Counted from the stretch's first letter, positions 17,049 to 25,672 are shown. The stretch: 64,000 nucleotides of DNA from CADEDH01 sp050330635 (GCA_050330635.1 JBHJNQ010000001.1:1-64000); one strand, 5' to 3'. Notes: generated by a model not told the origin, from the letters alone. Translations and numbers: made by a program.

Positions 17049-18468
17049 CCTGGCGTTCCGACCTGCCACCGAACTGGCGGCCGCCGTCCGCAGCCGCCAG
17101 GTCTCGAGCCGCGAGCTCCTGGCCCTCTACCTGGACCGCATCGAACGGTACAACGAGGTGCTCAACGCCGTCGTCACCCTCGACGGCGACCGGGCGATGG
17201 AGGAGGCCACGGCCGCCGATCAGGTCCTGATGGGCGGAGGCCCGGTCGGGCCCCTCCACGGCCTTCCGGTGACGATCAAGGACGCCCTCGAGGTGGCGGG
17301 GATGCGGGCCACCGGTGGGGCGGTGGAGCTGATGAACCACGTGCCCGACACGACGGCCCCGGCGGTGGCGAGGCTGATCGACGCCGGGGCCATCGTGTTC
17401 GGTAAGACGAACCTCCCCCGGTGGTCGGGCGACGGCCAGTCGTACAACGAGATGTTCGGCGTCACCAACAACCCGTGGGACACGACCCGGACGCCGGGCG
17501 GCTCATCGGGAGGGGCGGCGGCGGCGGTGGCGGCCGGACTCACGAGCTTCGAGGTCGGGACCGACATCGGGGGCTCGATCCGCATACCCAGCCACTTCAC
17601 GGGAGTGTGGGGCCACAAGCCCAGCTTCGGGACCGTGCCCGGGCTCGGGTACCTCGACGGTCCGCAGGGGGGAACGGCGGAGGCCGACAACAACGTGCTG
17701 GGTCCGCTGGCCCGCTCCGCCGCCGACCTCGAGCTGCTCTATGGGGTGATGAGCGGTCCCTCACCGCTCGACGAGCCGGGGTGGCGTCTCCAGCTCCCCC
17801 CGCCCCGCCACGACGACCTCCGGAACTATCGGGTGGCGGCGTGGCTCGACGACGAGGCGTGCCCGGTCGACGGGGAGATGCTGGTCGTGCTCGACCGGAC
17901 GGTGGCGGCGCTCGAGGCGGCCGGGGTCAGCGTCGACCGCAACGCCCGACCCGACCTCGACCTGGCCACGGCGTCCCGTCTCGGCAAGCAGCTTATCGTG
18001 GCCGCCACCTCGGTGTCGCTGGCGACCGACGACATCGAGGAACTGGCCGAGCGGTCGAAGGGCGGGGCCGCACTGGTGCTACGTCACCATGCCTGGCTCG
18101 AACGCGACCGGGCCCGGCGAGCGCTGCGAGCCGTGTGGGACGAGTTCTTCACCGAGTTCGACCTGCTCCTGTGCCCGGTGACGGTGGGCGCGGCGTTCCC
18201 CCACGCCACCGACCGGGACTGGTCGGCGCGCTCGCTGGTCGTCGACGGCGACGAGCGACCCTATACCGACCTTCTTACGTGGACGGCCCTCATCGGCATG
18301 GCCTACCTGCCCGTCACCACGCCACCATTGGGAACGACGGTGTCGGGGTTGCCGTCCAGCGTGCAGGTGGTAGCCCCCTACCTCCACGACCGGATGGCCA
18401 TCGACGGGGCCCGCCAGATCGCCGAACTCGCCGGCGGTGGCTACACCCCACCCCCCGCCGTCGCCTGA
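17041..18468 (+). CDS. Amidase-signature hydrolase
   Basis: A 475-residue amidase of the Ser-Ser-Lys family. GLPVTIKDALEVAG supplies the catalytic Lys, PGGSSGGAAAAVAAG the first Ser, and TDIGGSIRIPSHFTG the nucleophile Ser. PVTTPPLG near the end is typical of the C-terminal domain. Members hydrolyse aliphatic or aromatic amides or act as GatA; no GatB or GatC lies here, so a catabolic amide is more likely. The GTG at 17041 is chosen because GGAGG ends 5 nt before it. It overlaps the MFS stop and is convergent with the TauD gene. Confidence 0.85.
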   Translation: MDDLAFRPATELAAAVRSRQVSSRELLALYLDRIERYNEVLNAVVTLDGDRAMEEATAADQVLMGGGPVGPLHGLPVTIKDALEVAGMRATGGAVELMNHVPDTTAPAVARLIDAGAIVFGKTNLPRWSGDGQSYNEMFGVTNNPWDTTRTPGGSSGGAAAAVAAGLTSFEVGTDIGGSIRIPSHFTGVWGHKPSFGTVPGLGYLDGPQGGTAEADNNVLGPLARSAADLELLYGVMSGPSPLDEPGWRLQLPPPRHDDLRNYRVAAWLDDEACPVDGEMLVVLDRTVAALEAAGVSVDRNARPDLDLATASRLGKQLIVAATSVSLATDDIEELAERSKGGAALVLRHHAWLERDRARRALRAVWDEFFTEFDLLLCPVTVGAAFPHATDRDWSARSLVVDGDERPYTDLLTWTALIGMAYLPVTTPPLGTTVSGLPSSVQVVAPYLHDRMAIDGARQIAELAGGGYTPPPAVA

Positions 18469-18481
18469 ACACGGCCCGGGC

Positions 18482-18506
18482 CGGATCGTCCTCTCAGGAC
18501 GATCCG
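18482..18506. terminator. Bidirectional hairpin between convergent amidase and TauD genes
   Basis: CGGATCGTCCT pairs perfectly with AGGACGATCCG across a 3-nt loop. It lies 14 nt after the amidase stop and includes the stop codon of the convergent oxygenase gene (18494-18496). It can serve both strands. No U tract follows on either side. Confidence 0.6.
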
Positions 18507-19375
18507 ACGTGGTTGACGGCGAGCTCGTGGTCGGGGTCGCCGGCGATCCGGGTGTGCCACATGATTCGAGGCTGGGTCATGTCGAACGGGGTGCCCCGGT
18601 GCATGAGGCGGCGGTTGTCCCACACGACGGCATCGCCCACCTCCCACTGGTGGTGGTGGATGCGGGGCGGCTGGCACGCCCACTCGTTGAGCTCGTCGAT
18701 GAGCCGCTCCGACTCGTCGGCGTCCATGCCGACGATGCCGTAGGCGTGGCGCCCGAGGAGCAGGTTGGGCCGGCCGGTGACGGGGTGGATCTTGACCACG
18801 GGCCGCAGCGACGGCTCGAGGTCGTGGAGGCCGTATTGGTCGTAGCCCCCGGCGGCGTTGCGGGCCGGCAGGTAGCCGGCCCGGCCCTGGCTGTAGTGGA
18901 GGGAGTGATAGGCCCGGAGGCCGTCGAGTCGGGCCTTCGTCGCCTCGTCGAGGGCCTCGTAGGCGGCCCGCATGTCGGCCCAACCGGTGGCGGCACCCTC
19001 GGTCGGCACCACCTCGGCGCTGAACACGGCCCCCTTGGCCTGCAGCGGCATGTAGGTCGAGTCGTGGTGCCAGCCCTCGTTGCCCCGCAGGCTCTTCACC
19101 GCATCGTTGTCGGGGTCGCTCAGGACCTCACCGGTCTTGCGGACATTGCTGATGGGGGTGGCTGCGAACTCGAGGGCGCCGAAGCGCTCGGCGAAGGCGT
19201 TCTGCTGGTCGGTGGTGAGGAACACCCCGGGGAAGATCAGCAGTGCGTACTCGATCCAGGCGTCGTAGAGCTGGCGCCAGGTGGCGTCGTCGAGCTCGGT
19301 CAGGTCGACGCCGCGTACGACGGCGCCGAAGGTGGCGTCGAGTGGTTGGAGTTCGAACGTGGTGTCGACCGGCAT
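18494..19375 (-). CDS. TauD/TfdA-family 2-oxoglutarate dioxygenase
   Basis: A 293-residue Fe(II)/2-oxoglutarate dioxygenase. The iron site is visible as WHHDSTY (His-x-Asp) and the distal His in RRLMHRGTPF. The Arg that binds 2-oxoglutarate lies in QPRIMWHTRIAG. The N-terminus FELQPLDATFGAVVRGVDL is typical of the TauD group. Such enzymes hydroxylate sulfonates, phenoxy acids or other small acids as a first breakdown step; the substrate here is unknown. The ATG at 19375 is chosen because AGGGGG lies 5 nt upstream and the family N-terminus starts there. Confidence 0.85.
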   Translation of the reverse strand: MPVDTTFELQPLDATFGAVVRGVDLTELDDATWRQLYDAWIEYALLIFPGVFLTTDQQNAFAERFGALEFAATPISNVRKTGEVLSDPDNDAVKSLRGNEGWHHDSTYMPLQAKGAVFSAEVVPTEGAATGWADMRAAYEALDEATKARLDGLRAYHSLHYSQGRAGYLPARNAAGGYDQYGLHDLEPSLRPVVKIHPVTGRPNLLLGRHAYGIVGMDADESERLIDELNEWACQPPRIHHHQWEVGDAVVWDNRRLMHRGTPFDMTQPRIMWHTRIAGDPDHELAVNHVGSS

Positions 19376-19474
19376 GGGGCCCCCTGCGAGCACTCGGCTG
19401 TCGACAGTGGATTCTACCGGAGGGTTCACGACCGGTCGATGTGAGGTCGGCGCCGGGCGCCGTCGAGGTGAGGA

Positions 19475-21328
19475 TCAGGTGTCGGCGGCTGCGGCGGCGT
19501 CGGGCTCGGCGACGGTGTAGGTGTGGTCGGCCACGATCTCGATCGGGCCGCCCGAATCGGCGACGGACCGGCCCTCGCAGTCGTAGGCCTCGGCGATCGA
19601 CGCCACGGCCGCCAGCTCCAGCACGACCGACTCGCCGGGTGCGATGCGCTGGCCGACGGCGAGCTCGTTGAGGCCGACGGGGCCCGAGCCGACCGGGTTG
19701 ATGGCAAGTCCGCACACATCGCCGCCGGTGCGGTTCTCCCAGGTGGTGGCGAAGACGGGCACCTGCTCGTCGGCCACCGTGATGCCCTCGGCGAACACGA
19801 GTTCTCCGTCGAGGAAGAAGCCGAGCTCGTAGAGCCCGGCGGTGAGGCCGCGCTCGTCGTCGATGGCGCACATCCAGAAATTGGCTCCCTCGTCGCCGAA
19901 CTCCCACCGCTGGGCGGCCAGGCTGTACTCGGGTAAGTGCGCGCCGTCGCGGTACCAGTGGGCGTCCCATTCGGCACCGTTGGGGATCCCGGCCCAGTCG
20001 ACGAACAGGCACAGCTCGGGCACGCCGGTGACCGCGGCCCGCACGACCTTCCCCGGCCAGTTGTCGATCTGGCCGAGGCTGAAGCGGGGTTGGGTCATCC
20101 GCACCGACGAGAGATCGACGTCGATGTCGGGGAGGCCGTCGATGGCGGCCCCCGACGGTGCGGGGGCCTCCCGGGCCCGCTCGAGGATGGGCCCGGCAAG
20201 GTTGATGGGACGGATGCCGTTCAGGAAGCCACCGATGGGGACGCAGTTGTCGCTGGCGTCGACAGCGTCGTCGCCGTTGGTGTCGGCCAGGGGGCGGCAG
20301 TCGACGGCGGGGCCCGATTCGCTGGCTCTCGCCTTGCTCGGGATCCCCACGAGCCGCCCATCGGCATCGATGGCGGCACCGCCGCTGTTGCCACCGGCGA
20401 TCGTGGCGTCGGTCTTGATGATGGCCCGATCGCCGAGCCCGGCCTGGGCGGTGAAGCCGCTGACCGAGCCGTTGGTGAAGGTGACGGTCTCACCCCCGAT
20501 CTCCGGATAGCCGAGGATCCGGATGGTGTCACCGATCGTGAGCTGATCGCTGTCGCCGGGGGTGAGGGCGGGAAAGGAGGACGGGACCACCGTCGCCGGA
20601 TGGATGCCGGCGACGACCCTCAGGACGGCGAGGTCGGTGGCGGGGTCGTCGGCGACGACCTCGGCCCGGTAGAGCAGCTGGGGCGGACGGTCGGGGTCGG
20701 TGGTGACGGACACGCCGACCGTGACGAAGTTGCAGACGTCGTCAGCGGTGACGACGTGGGCGTTGGTGAGGATGAGCCCGTCGCCCGACACGAACGTGCC
20801 CGACCCGGAGCAAACGGGCCGATCCTCGGCATCGAGGCCGACGAGCTGCACGGTGGCCTGGGCCATGTCGAGGACACTCGGGTTGAGGATGGGGCCTCCC
20901 GGGCTCCCGAAGGCGGCCCCCTCTGAGTCCGACGTCCGGTACCGGCTGAGGAAGGCGACGCCGGCCAGGATCACGACGAGGACGAAGCCGACCTTGGCGA
21001 TGAGTGCCCACGGCACCGCACGGCCGACGTTGTAGCGCTCGAGCCGCTGGACGTAAGGGAGGAAGCTGCCCGTGTCGAGCCTGTCGACGGAGTCGGGGTG
21101 GAACGCCACCAGGCTGGGACGGTCGGCCGTCGTCGCCGGGCCGAAACGGGGGGCCGACCCCAGCACGGAGGGCCGAGCCGGCGGACCGACGACCGGCATC
21201 TGGGCGGTGATGGCGGTGTCGGATGGCGAGGGCTGCGGGTGGTCCGGAGGGGGCACGACGGGGGGCCGCGACCGGCCCGAGTGGGTTCTCGGCGAGCCCG
21301 GGGTTTGCGCTGGTCCGTCGTCGATCAT
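19475..21328 (-). CDS. Membrane-anchored HtrA-like trypsin-fold serine protease
   Basis: A 617-residue protein in five parts. A Pro-rich cytoplasmic N-terminus (1-105) leads to one membrane helix (106-127). The trypsin-like domain has His191 (ILTNAHVV), Asp232 (DPATDLAVLRV) and Ser315 (AGGNSGGAAID). Next is an Asp-rich loop (DTNGDDAVDASDNC, 349-362) resembling an EF-hand or dockerin calcium loop, placed where a PDZ domain usually begins. The last 200 residues form a beta-rich extracellular region with paired cysteines. No PDZ domain is recognised. The ATG at 21328 has GGGAG 5 nt upstream and lies 10 nt after the lipid kinase stop, so the two are probably co-transcribed. Confidence 0.78.
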   Translation of the reverse strand: MIDDGPAQTPGSPRTHSGRSRPPVVPPPDHPQPSPSDTAITAQMPVVGPPARPSVLGSAPRFGPATTADRPSLVAFHPDSVDRLDTGSFLPYVQRLERYNVGRAVPWALIAKVGFVLVVILAGVAFLSRYRTSDSEGAAFGSPGGPILNPSVLDMAQATVQLVGLDAEDRPVCSGSGTFVSGDGLILTNAHVVTADDVCNFVTVGVSVTTDPDRPPQLLYRAEVVADDPATDLAVLRVVAGIHPATVVPSSFPALTPGDSDQLTIGDTIRILGYPEIGGETVTFTNGSVSGFTAQAGLGDRAIIKTDATIAGGNSGGAAIDADGRLVGIPSKARASESGPAVDCRPLADTNGDDAVDASDNCVPIGGFLNGIRPINLAGPILERAREAPAPSGAAIDGLPDIDVDLSSVRMTQPRFSLGQIDNWPGKVVRAAVTGVPELCLFVDWAGIPNGAEWDAHWYRDGAHLPEYSLAAQRWEFGDEGANFWMCAIDDERGLTAGLYELGFFLDGELVFAEGITVADEQVPVFATTWENRTGGDVCGLAINPVGSGPVGLNELAVGQRIAPGESVVLELAAVASIAEAYDCEGRSVADSGGPIEIVADHTYTVAEPDAAAAADT

Positions 21329-21338
21329 GCGGCTCCCG

Positions 21339-22211
21339 TCAGATCTGGACCAGACTACCGGCGAGGCGGAGCGCCCCGGGAGCCGACCGGTACGTTCCGG
21401 CGACGAACGGCTCACCGTCGGCCCACACCGGGGCCGATGTCTTCAACTTCACCTCCGCCCCTCGGAACGTCACGACGGCGGGGTGGTCGACGTGGCGTCC
21501 GCTGAAGACGGTCGGGAGCATGCGGGCCAGCTCGACGGCGGATGTGGGGCCGACGATCGTCACGTCGAGCAGGCCGTCGTCGGGCACGGCGTCGGGGCAG
21601 ATCGCCATGCCGCCCCCGAAGTAGCGGGTGTTGGCGATGGCGAACAGGGTTGCCCGGTAGCGGCGGGCCTGGCCGTCGACCACCAGCTCGATGTCGGTGG
21701 TGGACAGGCGGGGAAGGCGGAGCAGGGTGGCGAGCGTGTAGCGCTTCTGGCCCGACGGGAACCGGAGCCTGTTGGCCAGGGCGTTGACGTCGGCCGAGAA
21801 GCCGCCGGTCACCACGCTGGCAGCCCAGCGGTCGTCTCCGGCGGCGATCAGATCAATCGGTTTGGCGTCGGACAGGGCCGCCACCACGGCCCGTTCGAGG
21901 TCTCGGTGGAGGCCGACGGCCCGGGCGAAGTCGTTGCCGGTGCCTACCGGGACGATACCGACCGTGACGAGGGAGCCCGCCACGGCGGGGAGGGCCCGAT
22001 GGACCAGGCCGTCGCCGCCAACGATGATCAGTCGCTCCAAGCCGTCGGCCCGGGCCTCGTCGATCGTGTGGGCCACCGAGCCGATAGACGGGGGCCGGAG
22101 CTCGATCACCTCGTGACCCCGTTCGGCGACCGAGTCCGCCACCTCGGCGTTGATCCGGCCGCGTCCGTTCCCGGCGACTGCGGGGTTGACGAGGAGGTGC
22201 ACCACGGCCAT
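21339..22211 (-). CDS. Diacylglycerol-kinase-family lipid kinase (YegS/DgkB-like)
   Basis: A 290-residue lipid kinase. LLVNPAVAGNGRGR is the N-terminal glycine loop, IIVGGDGLVHRALPAV is the nucleotide motif and GIVPVGTGNDFARAVG is the second catalytic motif. VTGGFSADVNALANRLRF and FAIANTRYFGGGMAICPDA follow in the C-terminal beta domain. It phosphorylates diacylglycerol or a related membrane lipid at the inner face of the membrane. The HtrA-like protease gene follows 10 nt downstream. The sigma factor at 22359 is divergent across 147 bp. Confidence 0.88.
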   Translation of the reverse strand: MAVVHLLVNPAVAGNGRGRINAEVADSVAERGHEVIELRPPSIGSVAHTIDEARADGLERLIIVGGDGLVHRALPAVAGSLVTVGIVPVGTGNDFARAVGLHRDLERAVVAALSDAKPIDLIAAGDDRWAASVVTGGFSADVNALANRLRFPSGQKRYTLATLLRLPRLSTTDIELVVDGQARRYRATLFAIANTRYFGGGMAICPDAVPDDGLLDVTIVGPTSAVELARMLPTVFSGRHVDHPAVVTFRGAEVKLKTSAPVWADGEPFVAGTYRSAPGALRLAGSLVQI

Positions 22212-22358
22212 GACGATCCGACGCTATCGGGGCGCCCCCAGCTGGTTGTGGGGTGCGGCCCCTATTTACCAACGTCGGCTGGGCCCCGAAGATGCGTGAG
22301 GAAGCCCCAACGTGGGAAAAGCTTCCGAGATGTGCGGCGCCACGGCGCCGGTTGTGCC

Positions 22359-22883
22359 ATGACGATCACCGAACCTCCCCTCGACCATCTCCCCCTCCCC
22401 CCGGCCCCTGACCAGCCCGTTCGCGCCCGGTCGACCGCCGTCGCCACCTTCGACGAGGTCTACCTCGAGCGCTACGAGCCCATGGTCCGCCTGGCCAGCG
22501 GGCTCGTCGACCGACGGGCCGTTGCCGAGGAGATCGTGCAGGAATCGTTCCGCCAGCTGTGGGAGCGGTGGGAGTCGGTGTCGGCCCCCGGGGCCTACCT
22601 GCGGACGTCGGTGGTCAACGGCTGCCACAACGAGCTGCGCCGGAGGCGGGTGCGACGCGACCACCGGCACAAGCTGATCGACGCCGAGGGCGCCAGCGAC
22701 AGCAGCGACTACCTGGCCGACGCCCTGGCCGGTGTGTCGGAGGCCCGACGCACGGCGCTGGTCCTGCGATTCTACGGCGGCCACACGATGAAGGAGATCG
22801 CCGAGACGATGAACATCCCGGCGGGGACGGCCAAGAGCCTGATCCACCGGGGCCTGGCCGACCTGCGGGGAGCCATGGTCTGA
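22359..22883 (+). CDS. SigE-family (ECF-type) RNA polymerase sigma factor
   Basis: A 174-residue sigma factor with regions 2 and 4 only. Region 2 reads FDEVYLERYEPMVRLASGLV, then AEEIVQESFRQLWERW and VVNGCHNELRRRRVRRD. Region 4 reads ALAGVSEARRTALVLRFYGG, then MKEIAETMNIPAGTAKSLIH. No anti-sigma gene is adjacent, so the signal is unknown. An inverted repeat GGAAGC...GCTTCC (about 22302-22328) in the leader could be an operator. The longer in-frame open stretch upstream is antisense to the lipid kinase. Confidence 0.85.
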   Translation: MTITEPPLDHLPLPPAPDQPVRARSTAVATFDEVYLERYEPMVRLASGLVDRRAVAEEIVQESFRQLWERWESVSAPGAYLRTSVVNGCHNELRRRRVRRDHRHKLIDAEGASDSSDYLADALAGVSEARRTALVLRFYGGHTMKEIAETMNIPAGTAKSLIHRGLADLRGAMV

Positions 22884-22906
22884 TCCGAACTGAGTCGTCC
22901 GAGGTC

Positions 22907-22948
22907 TCGACGCACGGTGATGCCGACCCAATCGCCGCCGTGCGTCGA
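22907..22948 (+). terminator. Hairpin after the sigma factor gene
   Basis: TCGACGCACGG pairs perfectly with CCGTGCGTCGA across a 20-nt loop, starting 23 nt after the sigma factor stop. No U tract follows. It may be a terminator or a protein-binding site. The rest of the 218 bp between the sigma gene and the tRNA shows nothing recognisable. Confidence 0.4.
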
Positions 22949-23101
22949 AGGTCGAGATCGGCCGGATCCCCGCCGCGGCGGGCAGGGATCCGGTCGATCC
23001 GTACCCTGATCGCCGACCGGCGGACGGCGTGGGGACGCTAACCTTGCGTCGTCGATGGGCGGGGAGGCAGGCCGTGCCGTGGCCCCGCCACAGCCCGTCC
23101 A

Positions 23102-23174
23102 GCCCTCGTAGCTCAGTGGATAGAGCGTCGGTTTCCTAAACCGTGCGTCGCAAGTTCGATTCTTGCCGGGGGCG
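23102..23174 (+). tRNA. tRNA-Arg, anticodon CCT
   Basis: A complete 73-nt cloverleaf. The acceptor stem is GCCCTCG/CGGGGGC with one U-G pair, and the D stem is GCTC/GAGC. The anticodon loop is TTCCTAA, giving anticodon CCT (reads AGG). The T arm is GCAAG-TTCGATT-CTTGC. The anticodon stem has one T-T mismatch at its base (27-43). The CCA end is not encoded. Everything from here to about 28550 looks accessory, so this gene may be an integration site. Confidence 0.95.
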
Positions 23175-23370
23175 CATTTTCCCTTGTCAGACGGTTGTCG
23201 GGCGGTAGATCGGTAGGCCACTTCGGGTATTGCCCCATTGTTCTGGGGCGCACCCCGACCACTGAACCTCCTGGCCAACGAGCGATCCACATCTGCCCGG
23301 CGAGGGGACAACCCCACAGGGGAGAACAAAAACGCGAACGAGCATGTCTCGTGCACGATCGATGGCTTGG

Positions 23371-24006
23371 TCACTCATTGGGGGGCAAGGGGAACGCGAG
23401 CATCGTCGTTCGGTCTCGGCCGGCCGGCGGCGGCGCGATCAGGGTCCCCTCGAGAGTGACGACTCGTGCTTCTGCGGGCGAGGAGATCGCAGTCCACCGC
23501 TCCGTGTCGGGATCGAACCACCCCAGACCTCCGCATGTGGCGACGATCCCGGCTGGTGTCGGCGTCGAGCGCGGGATCGGCGTAGTCGAACACGCTTGGT
23601 CGGGAGTCGCCGATGATGTTGTTGCCGGAGTCCTGGCGGGTTCCGGCCACAACCAGCCGACCGTCGCTGACCGAGACGTCACCGACCGAGATCGGCTTGG
23701 GCAGCGGGTCCAGTGTCGACCAGGTTCCCTGTGACAAATCCAGCGACGCAACGACCGAGACATCTTCCCCGATCCGGTCGGCGCTGTTGATGACCACCAG
23801 CTGACCGTTCACGAAGCCGGATCCGAGCACGAAACCGGCATCGGCCCGATCATCGATCTGTCGCCATGCGTTGCGGTCGAGGTCGAAGACCCACGCTCGG
23901 GTCGAGCCCTCCTCAACCAGAACGAGAGAGGCGCCAGCCACGAGACCGGCCGCCCCGCCGCAACAGTCGGCGGACACGTCCAGCGGTGAAGCATCGGCCG
24001 TTGTCA
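23371..24006 (-). pseudogene. Frameshifted kelch-like beta-propeller protein
   Basis: The first 150 residues (from the ATG at 24006) form propeller repeats: TRAWVFDLDRNAWRQI, then LDLSQGTWSTLDPLP, then GDVSVSDGRLVVAGTR. At about 23557 the frame is lost, and a second frame continues the same pattern with GGLGWFDPDTERWTAI, VTLEGTLIAPPP and an end at 23371. One deletion or two insertions would rejoin them. The ATG overlaps the stop of the upstream fragment (ATGA). Propeller proteins of this kind often follow ECF sigma genes in actinobacteria, and a sigma remnant does lie upstream here. An assembly error cannot be excluded, but the neighbours are also damaged. Confidence 0.6.
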
Positions 24007-24306
24007 TGGTGCCGTCGGGGTGAATGACGCGGGTCCGAACCCGACCCACTCTCCAGTCAGAGGTTCGCTGTCGTCGGACGAGGCAAACCGTTCCGCTGCC
24101 GCCAGGACCTCAGCGGGCGGGACGAAGGTGTACCCGTCCAGCTCGGCGAGCTCCGACCCACCGGCGAGGGACTCGATCTCCGCCGCCTGATCGGCCGGGA
24201 CGAGAACGACGACTCCCACCGGCGAACCGGCTCCATCGTCGAACACCCCGCCTCCGAGTCCAGTCGCAACAAACGCCTGGACGTCGAACTCTCCTCGACC
24301 CTGCAC
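24004..24306 (-). pseudogene. C-terminal fragment of an unrecognised protein between sigma and kelch remnants
   Basis: A 100-residue frame (GTG at 24306) reading FVATGLGGGVFDDG, VGVVVLVPADQAAEIES and then LDGYTFVPPAEVLAAAERF. It has coding character but no start region of its own, since it begins where the sigma factor frame loses sense. It probably represents the 3' part of the gene that once lay between the sigma factor and the propeller gene, joined to the sigma gene by a deletion. No family is recognised. Its stop overlaps the propeller start. Confidence 0.35.
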
Positions 24307-24309
24307 ATC

Positions 24310-24629
24310 CGAGGCAGCCGAGACACTGGCAGCGCCAGCAGGGCGGGGACCAATCCGGGTTCCAGGTCTGGCAGACCAACTGCTTCGGGAGGTGGAAGCG
24401 TCGGTGTCAGACGCTGACGAGTCCGCGACTGCCCGACTCGATAAAGGTACCCGGCTGGGTTGTCCATCCGTCTCACCCGCTCCCAGTTCTCGAAGCCATA
24501 GGCCAGGGCCTCTGACACAGCGTCGGCGGCTCGATCGACACCGCAGAAGCCGACGAACGCTCGGATCAGGCGGGGCCGCAGCTCGACGGCGAATGCCTCG
24601 AAATCGTCGACTCCGCTCGATCCGGTCAT
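24310..24629 (-). pseudogene. Truncated ECF sigma factor (region 2 only)
   Basis: From the ATG at 24629 the frame gives VDDFEAFAVELRPRLIRAF, then AADAVSEALAYGFENWERV and NPAGYLYRVGQSRTRQRL, which is sigma region 2. After LPDLEPGLVPALLALPV, where region 4 should start, sense is lost; the helix-turn-helix that binds -35 DNA is missing. The frame drifts on to 24057 as shadow. The product could not direct promoter recognition. An upstream in-frame ATG (24698) lies in the inverted repeat shared with the divergent antitoxin gene. Confidence 0.6.
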
Positions 24630-24692
24630 CCCTGACGAGTAGAGCGTCGAGGAGGAGGATCGCGCACCACCGGGGATGGGTAGACCCTCAAC

Positions 24693-24722
24693 CGTCATAC
24701 GAACTAGCCTTGCCGTATGACG
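24693..24722. promoter_or_regulatory. 9-bp inverted repeat over the antitoxin start, likely autoregulatory operator
   Basis: CGTCATACG (24693-24701) and CGTATGACG (24714-24722) are a perfect inverted repeat with a 12-nt spacer. The right arm contains the antitoxin ATG (24717). The spacer holds TAGCCT (24705-24710), a TANNNT -10 box 6 nt before the ATG. Ribbon-helix-helix antitoxins usually bind such repeats over their own promoter. Confidence 0.55.
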
Positions 24723-24968
24723 ATGCTCAGCTTCCGCGTCGACGACCGCGACGCCGCAGAAGCCCAGCGGTGGGCTGATGCGCTCGGGGTCGATCGTTCT
24801 GAGTTGCTCCGCGAGGCGTTACGACGCCATCTGGACCGGCTGGCTTCCGAGGGTGACGCCGACCGGTGGACAGCGGAACCGATGGACGACGGCGAGCGAG
24901 CCCTGGAAGCGATCGCCGACTGGGGGCCCGCCGAGGACTGGTCGGACTGGATCGATGCAGCGGGGTGA
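24717..24968 (+). CDS. Ribbon-helix-helix antitoxin of a MazEF-like module
   Basis: An 83-residue protein. MLSFRVDDRDAAEAQRWADA is the DNA-binding strand and first helix, and GVDRSELLREALRRHLDRL the second helix of a CopG/ParD-type ribbon-helix-helix. The acidic, Trp-rich tail (GPAEDWSDWIDAAG) is the part expected to wrap the toxin. It overlaps the toxin start by 14 nt. A leaderless start is likely (TAGCCT at 6 nt, no ribosome site), and an inverted repeat over the promoter suggests autoregulation. Confidence 0.8.
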   Translation: MTMLSFRVDDRDAAEAQRWADALGVDRSELLREALRRHLDRLASEGDADRWTAEPMDDGERALEAIADWGPAEDWSDWIDAAG

Positions 24969-25260
24969 GGTGTGGTTCGCGGCCACACCCGGCGGCGACC
25001 GACCGGTGCTGGTCCTCACCCGCGACCCGGTGGCCGACCGCATCGGTTCGGTCGTCGTCGCCGCGCTCACGCGAACGCGGCGAGGGCTCGTGTCGGAGCT
25101 CGTGCTGACCACTGACGACGGCGTCCCCACCGACAGCATCGTCAACTTCGACAACATCCACACGATCCCCCGCGAGCTCTTCCGACGACGAGTGACGACG
25201 CTCCCGGCCGGACGAATGGCCGACGCCTGCCGAATCCTGCAAGCCGCCACCGGCTGCTGA
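24955..25260 (+). CDS. MazF/PemK-family toxin
   Basis: A 101-residue endoribonuclease-type toxin. MQRGEVWFAATPGGDRPVLVLTR is the start of the fold (shown by MQRGEVWF and RPVLVLTR), followed by VVVAALTRTRRGLVSELVL, TDSIVNFDNIHTIP and a C-terminal helix. MazF toxins cut single-stranded RNA at short motifs. The ATG at 24955 lies inside the antitoxin gene; the longer in-frame opening upstream is a shadow of that gene. All fold elements are present, so the toxin looks intact. Confidence 0.85.
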   Translation: MQRGEVWFAATPGGDRPVLVLTRDPVADRIGSVVVAALTRTRRGLVSELVLTTDDGVPTDSIVNFDNIHTIPRELFRRRVTTLPAGRMADACRILQAATGC

Positions 25261-25303
25261 GCCGGCGTTCGGCCAGAACCCTCGCGCCGCTTCCTGCGGG
25301 GTG

Positions 25304-25531
25304 TCAGCGTCGATCGGCGTTTCGCTGGTGGTCTCGACCTCGGCGCTCATTGCCGCGCTTGTAGTTGCCGGTGAGCCTCGCCATCAGTTCCTGGCCGGAG
25401 GTCTCACCGACGTCATCGATGAACCGGCGGGCCCGTTCTCCCCGAGGCGTTGCGGCGTGCTTGCCATGGTGCGTGATCACGACGTCGCCGTTTTTCCGTT
25501 GCATCCACGCGAATCCGTCTGGCGGTGGCAC
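25304..25531 (-). CDS. Small conserved-looking protein of unknown function
   Basis: The frame gives about 75 residues with GFAWMQRKNGDVVITHHG, then GERARRFIDDVG and ELMARLTGNYKRGNERRG. The KNGDV...HHG and LMARxTGNYKRGNER segments resemble a small hypothetical protein found in many actinobacteria. The start is uncertain: GTG 25531 gives a plausible N-terminus, but there is no ribosome site, and the frame stays open to 25738. It lies antisense between the MazF gene and the next pseudogene. No function is proposed. Confidence 0.45.
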   Translation of the reverse strand: MPPPDGFAWMQRKNGDVVITHHGKHAATPRGERARRFIDDVGETSGQELMARLTGNYKRGNERRGRDHQRNADRR

Positions 25532-25672
25532 GGTGAACAGTCTGTCCGTCGACTGGTCCCCGATGCTCGGGCTATCTAGGTCGGGCGCAGGTGTCGCTGA
25601 TGGATTGCCGAACTGGTGCGCACGCACGGTCGCCATTAGTGAAGGAGTGATGCGAGATCGAGACGACACGAG

